Positions 45,320 through 57,206 of a stretch of DNA of 64,000 nucleotides are shown here, in pieces. Each line of letters opens with the position of its first letter. Position 1 is the first letter of the stretch. The notes under the pieces are model-generated. The model was given only the letters and a program-made list of their open reading frames with translations. It was not told the DNA's origin and did no database searches. The translations under genes were made by a program, and so were the position numbers. The stretch covers positions 38,099,735-38,163,734 of the forward strand of contig CM075781.1 in the NCBI GenBank assembly GCA_037974665.1. The letters are read 5' to 3'. Origin of the DNA: Ehretia macrophylla (Eukaryota > Streptophyta > Magnoliopsida > Boraginales > Ehretiaceae).

Positions 45320-46520
45320 AAGAGTGACTAAGACAACTAAATTGATATCATTTTTAATCTTTTTTTTTTGGTTGCTAAATCAGCGAGCAAGAGGTTTTAT
45401 TAATAAAGTGAAATAATACAAAAGGTGGGTAAAAAACCAATTACAAGGGAATCCTAACGTAACAAATACAACATCGATGCTCATGCGAAGTCCATACAAG
45501 TTATAAAAGAAACAAATAAAAGTTAGGTAAACAAATACAAGTTTGGTTCGCAGAATAAATAAAATATTTTTGGGCATATAATATTTTTGGGAATATAATA
45601 TTTTCATGATTTACTCAATTTTTATTCCTATGTGAGAGGGTAGGAATCTCACATTTCTAAGTTGTGAAAAGTTTTTGGAGAAATAAAAAACACAAATACT
45701 CATCTTAAAAAATACATAAAATAATTCAAAAAATAAAATAAAATAAAAAATAAAAAGATTATAAATAGAAAAAAATAGAAAAAATAGAATATAATTTATT
45801 AATTTCTTAATTTTTTTTATAATTTAAAATTAGATTTTATATTCAAAACAATATTTTAAATGGTAAATTATAAAATTTAAAATTATAAAAATAAATTTAA
45901 AATTTAAAAATAAAACTAAAAATTAAATAAAAGAATTTTTAAATATTAATTTATCATAATATTATTATCAAAATTTAAATTTTTAGAAATTCCAAAAATT
46001 TAAAATTTAAATTTATTGTACTTGTATAAATACGTTCTATATTTCTTGCTTGCGTATTGACAAAAGTATTCAAAGTGTATCATGACTTGTATACTTTTCA
46101 TGACATTTTTATTTTTTTGAGTTAGAGGCATTGTTGAAAAATTGCTTAAGATTCCTAGGAATATTGAGTCTAAACTAAACATAATAATATAATATTTCTA
46201 AAAATTTGACAAAATATTTCCAAGAATATTTTTAACATACTAAACAGTTTTAATCACATTTTCGAGAATGAAAAATCATTTCGTGAACCCAAAGCCTCCC
46301 AAGAGTGACTAAGACAAATAAATTGATATCATTTGTAATCTATTTTTTTTTTTTTTGGTTGCTAAATCAGCGAGTAAGAGGTTTCATTAATGGCATGAAG
46401 TAATACAAAAGGTGGGTAAAAAACTAATTACAAAGAAACCCTAGCGTAACAAATACAAAGTTGATGCTCATGCGAAGTCCATACAAGTTATAAAAGAAAC
46501 AAATACAAATTAGGTTAAAA
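44514..46520. repeat. ~1-kb tandem duplication (MITE plus retro-fragment end)
   Basis: Unit 1 is 44514-45540 and unit 2 is 45541 to about 46520. Each holds the AT-rich MITE and then the same segment: GAGTGACTAAGACAA, a T tract, GGTTGCTAAATCAGCGAG, TACAAAAGGTGGGTAAAAAA and GCTCATGCGAAGTCCATAC. Similarity is high along both halves. Confidence 0.75.
45541..46300. mobile_element. AT-rich MITE, family TTTGGTTCGCAGAAT, copy 2
   Basis: Starts GTTTGGTTCGCAGAATAAAT and ends TTTCGTGAACCCAAAGCCTCCC-like, the duplicate of copy 1 with shorter AT arms in places. Non-coding. Confidence 0.6.
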
Positions 46521-47030
46521 AAAAAATTGCTAAGAAATGGAAACATTCAAACCACCGGAACAAAGTTGGGGATGCTAACAAACCCAAAGAAACCTCTCAT
46601 GGTTCGATAGGTTTGCTTGCAAGAAGATTAACAATAACCTTAGAGAGATTTGATCTTAATTGAGAAGATGAAGGCTGCCTAGATGACATCCTGACATTTT
46701 CGGTAACAAGATGTCCAAGGGATCCTCGCTGCAAAGTTTTTGATCACCTTTAGAAAATAACGGGTCACGCAACAATTGAGGCTACTTGATTTTATTCTCC
46801 ATCTGATTCAGAACCTCATATTTGTTATGTGAAATCTCAGAGGAAGTGCGGGAAGGAGTACTGGTAGGGGGGGCCCGTAGTAGTGTTGGTGCTGGAGGGG
46901 CGAGGTGGATGCAGGTTAGCATTGGGAACATTTTTCTTCTTTCGAACATCAACCCAATCAAGTTTTTGGGGAGCTTTATCATTTGTAATCTTATGACGAA
47001 GAAATGCCATAATAGATAAAGCAACATGAC
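46341..47030 (-). pseudogene. Poly(A)-tailed retro-fragment (LINE 3' end or processed pseudogene)
   Basis: Read on the minus strand, the segment ends in a poly(A) tract (T run at 46341-46357 on the plus strand). It is preceded by UTR-like sequence with CACCTTTTGTATTACTTCAT and TTAATGAAACCTCTTACTCG. Further up, broken frames read WVDVRKKKNVPNANL and RQPSSSQLRSNLSKVIVNLL, the latter ending at a stop followed by UTR. I do not recognise the source protein. The truncated second copy of the tail at 45361-45540 belongs to the tandem duplication. Retroposition is inferred from the tail. Confidence 0.45.
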
Positions 47031-47174
47031 TCTAATCTTGAGTTTGAATTAGTTAAAATACTATTTTTTTAAACTAGTTATGGTAGGCCTTTATACCTGA
47101 TTAATCTAGGTTATATATATCTTTTAGGTAGAATCATATATCCCGAAATTTAGTATCTCTGAGTGTAAACTTGA

Positions 47175-48170
47175 GGGGACGTTTAGTTCACGGATAGATT
47201 TTTCATTCCCGGGAATGACATTCCTGGAAATATCATTCATAGGAATGTTATTCTCGAGAATGTGGTTAAAAGTGCTTGGTTTGTTAAAAATATTTCTGGG
47301 ATATTTTGTCAAGTTCATAAGAATATTATTTTATTATGTTTGGTTTAACTCAATATTCCTAAGAATGTTAAGCAATTTTTTAATAATGTCCCTAACTCAA
47401 AAAAAACAAGAATATCAAACAAAGTGTACAAATAACGATACATTTTGTATTTACTTAGCAAAAAAAAAAAAATGATACATTTTGCATACTTTTGCTAATA
47501 CGCGAGTAAAAAAATATTTAACGTATTAATACAACCAAAGTAAATTTATTTTTATAGTTTATAAATTTTAACTTAGACACTTCAAAATTAGAAACTTAAA
47601 TTTATTATTTTGTGTAATTTTATTTTATTTTTTTCTTACTAATTTTATTTAATTTAATTTTTATTTTTATCTTATTTTATTTTATTTATTTTATTTTTCT
47701 TATTCTATTTTATCATTTACTTTTTTATTATAATTTATTTATTTTTTATTTATTTTTTCTATTTTAATTTTAATTTTATTTATTTATATCTTATTTAGTT
47801 ATTTTATTTTAATTAATTTTATTAATTTTAATTTTTTTACATTATTTTATTTTATCTTTTTTTATTTTTTATTTTTTATTTTTTTTTTTTATGTTTTGAA
47901 TTATTTTATTGTTTTTATTTTAATTTTGTATTTTATAAGATGGGTATTTGGGTCTTTTATTTTTTCAAAGTTATTCTCAAGACTTGAGAATGTGATATTC
48001 CCACCCACTCACATGGAATAGAAATTGGCTAAATCATGAGAATATTGCATTTCCAGGAATGTGACATTCCTAGGAATATTTTTTTATTCTGCGAACCAAA
48101 TATGAGAATGTCATATTCCAGATTTCGAATTCCCAAGAATCTTGTAACATTCCGCGAACTAAACGCCCTC
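47175..48170. mobile_element. AT-rich MITE, family TTTGGTTCGCAGAAT, inverted copy 3
   Basis: The ends GGGGACGTTTAGTTCACGG and CCGCGAACTAAACGCCCTC are inverted repeats. TGA flanks both sides (47172-47174, 48171-48173), compatible with a 3-bp duplication. Subterminal blocks (ATTCCTAAGAATGTTAAGCA; GTGATATTCCCACC) match the complement of the 44499 and 45541 copies. The centre is almost pure A/T. 996 bases, no transposase. Confidence 0.65.
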
Positions 48171-48173
48171 TGA

Positions 48174-49148
48174 GAATCTTCTTATAGCCCACTCTAAAAT
48201 AATTATAAATTCTGGGACTAATGAAGATCAAACCTCTTACCATTTTGTCTGTAATTTATGTCATAACCACAAACTATGCAAAACAACCTTGAATCTTCAA
48301 GGCAACTATCATTTTTTTTTTCTTTTGTGATGAGAAACTATTCTTAGGTAGAATCGTATTAGATCCACCCTAAGGTTATAAATTTCGTCGTATAGAGATG
48401 CTCTTCAACATATGCTCTAAGTCACTCAAATTAAAGTTTGACAACATTTGTGATACATAAATTCAAATTTGAGACATTAAACCACAATAAGTTGGGACAC
48501 AAGGACAACTATATTATAGTCATCTGCCATAATAAAATAACATATGTTCCTCTTTCTTTCTGGGATGGTTTTAGTTAGGACATAGCCGTTACGAAGCCAC
48601 ACAAATTATCAACCCAGAAAAGCTATTCTTTCTTCTTCTTTTTTTTTTTTTTTTTTATAGTCTAAAACCCATGAAAAACTCAAAACATGTAAATATCATA
48701 ATAACAAATGGGACATAAAGTAGCGAAAATTACGCTCATACGCGGCTTTGTCCTGAAAAAAGTGAAAAACATTTATGTCCAATTGACAATTCTCCTCTCT
48801 CTCTTTCACAACAAGGAGAGAAGAAGTGTGTCCATAAGGATCCTGAAGGGCCAGCCACATTAGAAATATTGGCTTGCACGTTATATATATATTTATATAC
48901 ACATATATATTAAACAACTTTTTATATTATCATCCTATATTGATTTTGAATTTTGAATGATCATCATCATAATTATAGATTGTTTATTGTTATTAAAATA
49001 TATCTTGCACCAACATATACATGCTTGCCTGTCAAACCCACCAAGGAAGCTGACCTGGTATCGTAAATTGTGGGGTTTGAATGTAAACTTTCGTTGTTGT
49101 CATTGTTGTTGCCGTTTCAAAGACTATATAAAAGTCTTCTTTAGTGGC
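48174..49148. other. Intergenic and presumed promoter of the At4g04980-like gene
   Basis: AT-rich. A long T tract lies at 48639-48656 and a TATATATATATTTATATACAC-like stretch at about 48882-48905. No gene is recognised. A transcription start probably lies between 48900 and 49148, but no element decides it. Confidence 0.4.
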
Positions 49149-52100
49149 ATGGAAGTTGGAACATTCTGTGCTGTGTCGCCATTTTTGTCACGTAAGAAGC
49201 TTTCTGGTTTTGAGGTATGTCTATGGCTTTAACCTAATGGCTATATGATATCAATGAGTTTTTAACAAGTGTGCGTTTTTATCTTAAACTCAATTGGTAT
49301 TTAATGGTTTTGGAATTTACGATTTATCAACGTGGAAGAGTTTTATTCTTTAGGTCTACTATGATGATTATGGAGTCCATGACTTTAACCTAATAATGTC
49401 TGTGGATGGCAATGTCTATATGTATTCAATGAGTTTTTCTTTTGCATTCCCAATATGTATATGTATATGAAGTTAACGAACGTGTGGTTCATTTTAAATT
49501 CAATTGGTATTTAATAGTTTTGAAATTCCTTTATTATTTATCAACTTGGGAGAGTTTTATTCTTTTAACGTAGGCAATGGTCTACTATGATGATCATGGA
49601 GTCTTGATGTTGTTAATCCTATTATGCCTGTTGAGTTTGTTTATTGAGGTTTTGAATGTCTGATGATGTTTATCCTGTTACAATAATTCAGAAAATGTGC
49701 AATTTTATCATTTCTGTGTGTGTGAATGAAGGTGTATCTCTGCATTTAGAAATTCACACATACAAATTATGTTTACCAAAGCAATTTTAAAAAACAACGC
49801 TTTCCCGAATCCCACGCATAACTGGTGTTTCATTCACCAAGCTAGCTTTATTTTCAATAACCACCCCCTTTCTTTTCTTGTTGATGGGTCGAAGACTCGA
49901 AATTCCCCGGCTGATTTCGTTCTTTCTAATAAATTTTCTGATAAACATTTTGAATACTAAAGTTAACTCAACTCTCTTTTCATTCCATTTCTTGTATTAC
50001 TTTTTCCATAATCACTTGCATGGAAATAATTGGCCAAGGTCTTGATAAAGTCAATAACGTGCCCAAAAATCAGATTCCTACAGGAGAAGTTGCAACCTTA
50101 AAACTTTTTTTTGTTTTTTTTTTTATTACGAAAACTTTTTGAAAAGTCTTTCACTCACATCAGGACGAACCCCTGCGAGACTAATTCTAAAAAATTAGCT
50201 TTCTGGATGCCTTGAATCTAAAAAGTGAGCAACTCTCCATACACGTCCCAAATGCCTACTTGGCTAACCCCTAAAAGTTTACTTCCTAGATTCAGGAACC
50301 AAATATTTATGATATGTTTTTGTAGCTAAAAATAGTAACTTTGATTACTCATCTCTATTTATCATATATGTGGTAAAAAAATGTTGATTTTATTCTTCAC
50401 ATGATGAGCAAATCAGAGACAGTGATAGGAAACTATGCATCATCCTTAGAGAATTGCATCCTCAGAAATATGAGTACTTTACTAAGATCTGGTAATATAT
50501 TTTTGGCAGAGAAAATTACTTCCTGAGGCAAACAAAACATTTGATGTATCAAAGAATCACAGAGAAATGAAGAGGTCTACAGTTCACAATTCTTGCGGGG
50601 TTGCAGGCAACTTCATTACCATGGCAGAGCTTCGCAACAAGATTCTTACGTTCAGAGACTTACTTGACCTTACACCCTGCGCCGGCTCTGATTCTGTAGA
50701 TGAGGTACTCGTCCGATCTCCTCCGGTCGTTATTGATTTTGGTAACCAGGGACGGATCTAGGATTTATGTTCGATGGGTGCTAAAACATGTACAATTTAA
50801 CGCTCATATAGATATGGACAATTTTTTTCATTACACATTTTTAAAAGTTACAACTCCAACTCACTTGTTAATAGCTCCATTCTAGAGACGAGTGAGTACT
50901 ACAACCTCCGCTAGCCCGTGAATACATCTGCTCGTGTTATGAAAATCATTGTAAAGCTTATTGACTCTCCCTTTATTTCTTGACTGAATCTTTTCCACAG
51001 CTACTGATATGGACTCTGAAGGATCTTTACAAATCATATCCTGATATCAAGCCAAGTCTTTCAGTTTCAGAATTGGAAGGCGCATCTACACTTGAGGTTA
51101 TCTATATCCCATTGCGCATTGAAGCATCAAATAGCTGAATCGCGAAGCTAACAAGCATTACATTTTCTTTCAGGTGCTTGAAATCTTCTGCGCTGCTCTG
51201 AAATCACTTGGTGACTTGTGGACAAGTAACGATGAATGGATGGACAAATGCAAACAGAAAACGTACAATAAGTTGGATCTCAATGACTTGGAACAACTAG
51301 GTACGCGATAATTGATATCCTAAACTTTTTTTTTTTTACTGGATTTTGTAATTGAAGGAAATTAAAGTTTTCTTTGCTGGAATTGATAGCACTCGCGACT
51401 CTGGAAGACATCAATAAGCTAGCAAGGGAAAGGTTGTTTGATGTGATGGACGAGGATGATCAAATGAGGGATTGCAGTCCCTCGTCAAATGCATTTGGGA
51501 AGGCTCTGTCGGAGTCATATTCGGACAATAAATCCGAGTTTTCTTCTTCTCCGGCCACCCCGACCTCTGTTCTTCCTGAGATAAGCCATGTTACAAGCGA
51601 TGGCACGAAGATTTCTTATTCTCCTCCACTTCTATTGCCACTCAGAGTTCAAGCTGTGGGAAAACTGAATCCCATTGATCTGAAACGCCTCTCGTTCCAC
51701 ATGCTTCCTCATGTCGCGGCTCAAAATCCCAATTTCACGGTCCAGATAAGTAGGACAGTTCTGGAGCAGCCGAAAATAGAAACCAAGTATAATTTTGAAG
51801 TGAAACCAGTTGTTAAAGACGAGGCGAATCAAGATTCCAGGATGCCAGATGATGCCCCAAAGGTGCAAGCGAGGCCTAATTCGGAGGAGATAACAATCAC
51901 TGATGGAAGGAATTGCTTTAGCAGCCTGATTAATCGGCAAGTTTCAGCAACTGATGAAGCTGTGATGTCAACCCCACCAACAATTCCAAGGCTGCGATCA
52001 GATTTGGCTGAAGTAATGGCACCTGCACAACCATCAACATCTTCATTGCTGACAAATGAAGTAGAAATGCAAATCCCAGCTCCGCCACAACCGCCTTCAC

Positions 52101-54209
52101 CATTAGTATTCCCGCGAAATAATCTAGAGTCGATGCAGGTATCTCCACCGGCAGCTCCACCTCCTCCACCTCTACCATCTATTACAGCAGAAAACACAAC
52201 CATTTCCCCACCTACACCTCCACCTCCACCTCCACCTCCACCGCCAATGGCATCTAGTAATATAGGGGCAGTACCTCCTCCACCTCCACCTCCACCTCCA
52301 CCTCCACCTCCACCCCTCATTACATCAGGAAATGTATCACCACCACCCATGGGATCAAGCAATATGGCACCACCACCACCTCCACCCCCACCACCTATGG
52401 GATCAAACAATATGGCACCACCACCTCCACCTCCACCTATGGAAGGAAGGAGTATGGCACCTCCACCTCCTCCTCTACCCATGGGAGGAGCAAGAGGGAT
52501 GGCACCCCCACCACCACCTCCACCCATGGGAGGATCAAATGGAGCAGTGCCAGCACCACCACCTCCATTGCCAATGGGAAAGGGTGGTGCTCCTCCCCCA
52601 CCTCCAGGGCTTGCGGGTGCTCGAAATTTACGTCCCAGGAAAGCAACCACCAAATTGAAGAGATCATCTCAAATGGGTAATCTGTATAGACTTCTCAAGG
52701 GGAAGGTGGAAGGATCAAATTTAAATGGTAAATCAAAAGGAGGGAAAGGCAATAAAATTGGTGCTGCATCTGGAGGAAAACAGGGGATGGCTGATGCATT
52801 GGCAGAGATAACAAAAAGGTAAGACTTCATTGTTCTCTAGCCAATTTTTCATTTTTCTTTTCTTTTTCTATTGGAAGCTGAAGCCATTGTTCGATCTTAG
52901 AATTTTTGATTACAGAAAGTTACTACCCGACCACTCCAACCAATTATCTTGTTAGCAAGTCAAAATTAGTTTCCAAGTTCTAAAATGTTTATATATATAT
53001 ATATATATATATGGTCAGGTCCGCGTACTTCCAGCAAATTGAAGAGGATGTTAAGAATCATGCAAAAGCAATCAAGGAAGTAAAAGTTGCAATCAGTACC
53101 TTCCAAACATCAGACATGGCTGAGATCATCAAATTCCACAAATATGTTGAATCAATTCTTGAGAAACTCACAGATGAATCACAGGTCTAATACATTAGAT
53201 TTTTCCAATATTTGCCTTTATTGTTGGCATTAGTCTATGATCATGACAAGCCATTCATTTATGGCACAGGTGCTATCAAGATTCGAAGATTTTCCGACAA
53301 AGAAGTTGGAAGCATTGAGGATGGCATCAGCACTTCACTCCAAGTTGGATTCGATAGCCAAAACTCTACAGAACTGGCCGATTGTGCCTCCCGCTAACCA
53401 ACTCCTAGACAAGGTTGAGAGTTACTTTAATAAGGTAAATACGAACCACGTTAAAATACTTAAACATTATCCACCTTGTATCATCATTAGCATAATTGCT
53501 CACTTAAAAGTTGCAACTTTATTCAGATCAAAGGAGATATGGACACGCTGGAACGGACTAAAGACGAAGAAGCCAAGAAGTTCCAAAGCCACAAGATCAA
53601 TTTTGATTTCAGCATTCTAGTACGTATCAAAGAGTTGATGGTAGATGTTTCCTCAGGCTGCATGGAGCTGGCACTTAAGGTTTGTCCAATTTTCACACAC
53701 TACCACAATACAAATAAGCCTTATTATTCACCTCTAAGAATTAGGTGAACACATGCTGAAATCAGCAGGGGCGGAACTAGGCCAGGGCCCTAGCCCCCCA
53801 AGATTTTAAAAAAAAAAAAAAAAAAGTTTATGTAGTATCGTTAAAAAAAGTTGTTGTTAAAAAGATCTATGTAGTATTGTTAAAAATAAGTTAACGGCCC
53901 CCTTATTCTTTTTTCCTTATCATAAATGTTCTTATTTGAATTTTGGCTCTCCAATTTTAAAATCCTGACTCCGCACCTGCTGAAATGATTTTGGAATTTT
54001 GCTTACAGGAGAGGAGGGAAGCAAAGGCAAAAGTAAATGCAGAAAATGGATCCAAGACTAATGGTAAGAAAATTGCATCTGGTAAAATGCTTTGGAAATC
54101 CTTCCAATTTGCATACCGGGTTTACACATTTGCTGGTGGACACGATGATCGTGCTGACAAGCTGACAAGAGAACTGGCACAGGAAATCGAGACGGATCCT
54201 CAACCTTAA
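49149..54209 (+). CDS. At4g04980-like polyproline protein (hydroxyproline-rich family annotation)
   Basis: Function unknown; relatives are named 'uncharacterized protein At4g04980-like'. Exons joining in frame: 49149-49214 (least certain), 50510-50704, 51001-51096, 51174-51300, 51390-52818, 53019-53184, 53270-53434, 53527-53679, 54009-54209, giving 865 residues. The conserved N-terminal motif is [20 protein letters not shown], then [20 protein letters not shown]. Residues about 390-570 are polyproline runs separated by MGSSNMA-like spacers, as in an FH1 region, but no FH2 domain follows. Next comes a basic stretch ([18 protein letters not shown]) and a helical C terminus ([40 protein letters not shown]) that recalls the C-terminal region of CHUP1 family proteins. 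A cytosolic actin/profilin-linked role is only inference. An ATG at 50567 is a possible alternative start, but the frame is open upstream to a good acceptor at 50509. Confidence 0.75.
49230..49600. repeat. Internal duplication in intron 1
   Basis: About 49240-49390 and 49400-49605 share TCAATGAGTTTTT, CTCAATTGGTATTTAATGG/TTCAATTGGTATTTAATAG, GAAGAGTTTTATTCTTT/GAGAGTTTTATTCTTTT and GTCTACTATGATGAT in order. Non-coding. Confidence 0.65.
50751..50937. mobile_element. MITE-like insertion in intron 2, GGCGGATC family copy 1
   Basis: Left CAGGGACGGATCTAGGATTT and right CTAGCCCGTGAATACATCTG are loosely inverted. The same left and right motifs bracket 57207-57426, so this is a dispersed repeat. No target duplication is clear. 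Confidence 0.4.
53763..53977. mobile_element. MITE-like insertion in intron 8 with 9-bp direct repeat
   Basis: GGGGCGGAACTAGG near the left edge is inverted relative to CCTGACTCCGCACC at the right edge (11 of 14 matches). TGCTGAAAT occurs immediately outside on both sides (53754-53762, 53978-53986), a candidate target duplication. An A tract lies inside. The host intron keeps normal splice sites. Confidence 0.6.
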
Positions 54210-54863
54210 ACAATCTCATTATTAGTTTTTTAGCCATAAACATTTCACATACTCAAAAGAAAAACTTAGGACAAAATATAAAACCAAAAAAAAAATTGAA
54301 GACGTAACAGCATTCATTCGAGAGGCAATTACAGGCTTGTTGACGGTTCAGCAGTGGTGATTTTTGCATATTTTTAGGATAATATTGCTCTCTACACATC
54401 TAAATCATATTTATTTACTCTTTGGGCGTGTAAGCTAAACTCTAGCTTTATTTGCCACTTCTTGAAAATATACATTTTGATATCATTTATTCTATTCAGT
54501 TTTGTAGTCTCTGCATATGGTTATTTTCTCGCGTAGCCAGAAGCAGTATGTGGTGTGATTGATTTTATTGATTTTGTTCTTATTCTTTCACCAAACATTA
54601 TCAGTAAATTTGTAGTATATACATCATTATCATTTTTTGTTTATTAGATTTTCCTCTCGAATTCTATAACCACAATAACTCAACGAAGGACACAAGACAT
54701 TTCATTAATAAAAGGACAACAAGGTAAAATCAAAGGGCCAACATAGCACACTTAAAAAACATTAGGACTAGAAAAGTTTAAAATGATTTTGGAGAGCAAA
54801 CTGAGAGAGAGTGTTTGATTGCCGAGCATTATTTTTATGAAACTTGAAATACTTAACTTATTA
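54210..54863. other. 3' UTR and spacer
   Basis: Downstream of the At4g04980-like stop codon. No gene or repeat with definable ends was found. Confidence 0.45.
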
Positions 54864-54872
54864 TTATTATTA

Positions 54873-55331
54873 GGGTGAAGTGCATCAGACCCCTTTTTAC
54901 TTTAGCTAAAGTGTACAACACCCCCTTATAGTTTAAAAACCCCTTGAGTTAGTCCTTGTAATTTTTCAAAAGTGCACAACACCCCCTTACCATTAAAGAA
55001 TCCGTTAAATTTAACGGATAGTGTATTTCACAAGCGTTAAGTGATATATATATTTTTTTTAACGAATTTATTCATAAATAATTATATGAATTGACCAAAT
55101 TACCATTTTTTTTGGCCTAAACAAAAGAGGAAATGACAAAAGAGAGAAATGAAAAAAAAATGAGGGTATTTACGTCTTTTTTACAAAATCCGTTAAATAT
55201 GACGGATTTTATAACTGTAGGGGAGTGTTGTGCACTTTTAAAAAATATAGGGACTAGTTCATGGAGTTTTTGAACTATAGGGGGTGTTGTGTACTTTCAC
55301 TAAAGTATAAGGGATCTGGTGCACTTCACCC
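54873..55331. mobile_element. Mutator-like TIR element, GGGTGAAGTGCA family
   Basis: The ends GGGTGAAGTGCATCAGACCC and GGTGCACTTCACCC open inverted repeats about 150 bases long (ACACCCCCTTATAGTTT; TCCGTTAAAT.T.ACGGAT). TTATTATTA lies on both sides (54864-54872, 55332-55340), though the flank is itself a TTA run, so this duplication is less secure than others. 459 bases, no coding. Confidence 0.75.
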
Positions 55332-55351
55332 TTATTATTATTATCATTTTT

Positions 55352-55447
55352 TATTCAAGATAGAAAGATTTAATAAGCGAGATTCAAGCTCACAACCTCT
55401 CGCATATATAACGAGTAACATATTGCTTGGACCAAAGTCCTAGTGGC
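55352..55447 (-). mobile_element. SINE-like copy, minus strand
   Basis: The reverse complement begins GCCACTAGGACTTTGGTCCA, closely like the start of the 29375 copy, and later has GAGCTTGAATCTCG in the place of a B box. The two copies suggest a small dispersed family. Confidence 0.5.
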
Positions 55448-56055
55448 AAATTATTATTATTGCTTTCTCGTCAAATTAGGAAAGATAATATTATACAATT
55501 CCCAGTTCTCTAGTACCTGTCTTCTTTTGACAAAAAAAAATTAGTACCTGGCTTCTAATTGTCTAGGATCATAGTTACATACACTTTCTCCCCTACCACC
55601 ATTTAAGTTTAGGAAATAAAAGTAGAAAATCATTTCTACATTTGGAAAAGCCTTGAAATTTTTAAGCAATATTTGTAGAATCAACTCTTGCTTCAAAATG
55701 TATTCAAGAACTAACATACTACATATTAAACAAAATTCATAAACTATATTATGAGAAAATATAAAGCACGAAGAAAATATTTAACTATTGAGAGGTTGAA
55801 GCTTGGATATTCTAATACTTTGGTTCTTCATTATTGCATATTATTAAGTAATTCAAAACTTAATACAACAAAAAGTTTGAAAGTATATAAGAATTTCCAT
55901 ATTCAAAGAGCAACAAATATATAACTACATCTAATAAATGTTCAAATTTTTAAGAGGGGTATATCTGCCGGTTTTGCATCACCAAATAAATCATTTGAGG
56001 GTGCTAGACACATTTATCATGAAATTCTTACATAATGGTTGAATCTCACTTTTAA
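55448..56055. other. Intergenic, no recognised feature
   Basis: AT-rich spacer; nothing supportable was found. Confidence 0.45.
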
Positions 56056-56063
56056 CTTGCATG

Positions 56064-56789
56064 TAGAAATGACAACGGGTCGTATACCTATTAAAATTCA
56101 TAAAACCGAACCCCAACTTGTTTAATTATTTTTTTCCAAACTCATAGCGGATACCCGACGAGTTTAATTTTTAATTACCAAACACGAACCCGATAAGCAT
56201 TTAGAAACTTGCGAATACCTGACCTGAGCCGTTTTTTATAAAAAAAAAAAATAGCCTAAAAATGTTTCTAAAAGAAATTAAATTTAAATGTTAAAAAGAC
56301 CTAAAAAATAAAATGAAAACAATATAGTAAAAGAATAGATGATAAAATCCAAAACAAACAACATAGTGGGATATTTTTTCATAAATAAATGACCAATCTC
56401 AATAAAATTAAAAATAATAAATTTAATTTTTTGTCTATAAATAAGCTTAAATGAATCTAAATATAATAGAAGCATTAACAAAATCTTTTGATTGAGAAGT
56501 TATCATACTCCCACAAAGCAATATGAAATACCATTATATCATATGTTAATGTATACAAATATATAACTATTTTTATAAATTTATTTTTTTCTAAAATTAA
56601 TAATCGAGTTTTCGAGTTTCAAATTTTTTTTAATTGATATTACCAAACTTTATTGAACTATCTGTCAGTAATCACTTATAAAAATCAAACCCTGACAGAT
56701 ACCCCCATCGATTTGGTAAATGAGTTTATATATAATTGGGTTAGATACCAATCGAATTCGGGTTTAAACTCTATCCATTGTCATCTCTA
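56064..56789. mobile_element. hAT-like non-autonomous element with 8-bp target duplication
   Basis: The left end TAGAAATGACAACGGGT and right end CCATTGTCATCTCTA are inverted. The flanks CTTGCATG (56056-56063) and CCTGCATG (56790-56797) match at 7 of 8 bases, the length typical of hAT elements. ACCCGA/TCGGGT words lie inside both ends. 726 bases, no transposase. Confidence 0.75.
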
Positions 56790-57206
56790 CCTGCATGATG
56801 TGTTTTCTGAAAGATTTGAAAACTGGTTGCATGGTATAAGAAAAAAATTGCTTCCTGGTTCAATGGTCAATATGTATGTATGCATTTATTTGTGAATTAG
56901 CTAATTGTATTAACAAAGCACAATTCAATACTGCAAAAAGCGAAATAACATTGAATTAAAAAAAAAGGAGGGAAATAACATTGGAAAGAATAAACTCCAA
57001 AACATCATGAGGCTGCATTAATATTAATGAAGATACTAATATGTAAAACAATTGGTGCAAAAGTTTTTGAACCTTAACGTGCGAGTCTTGGAGTACTCTT
57101 TTCCTTCCAGGTTTTAGTCTTGATCTCCCACGAAAAATTGGTTTTGGCTGGTTTAAAACTTATCGTTTGTATGGAATGAGTTGTTATCGATAAGAATAAA
57201 GGGGGC

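Noticed and set aside
51829..52653. 274-codon glycine-rich frame on the minus strand
   Set aside because: It is the mirror of the polyproline-coding exon (CCN codons read as GGN). The plus-strand exon has conserved family motifs and splice sites.
51390..54209. Formin
   Set aside because: The FH1-like proline runs are not followed by an FH2 domain, and the N terminus matches At4g04980-type proteins.
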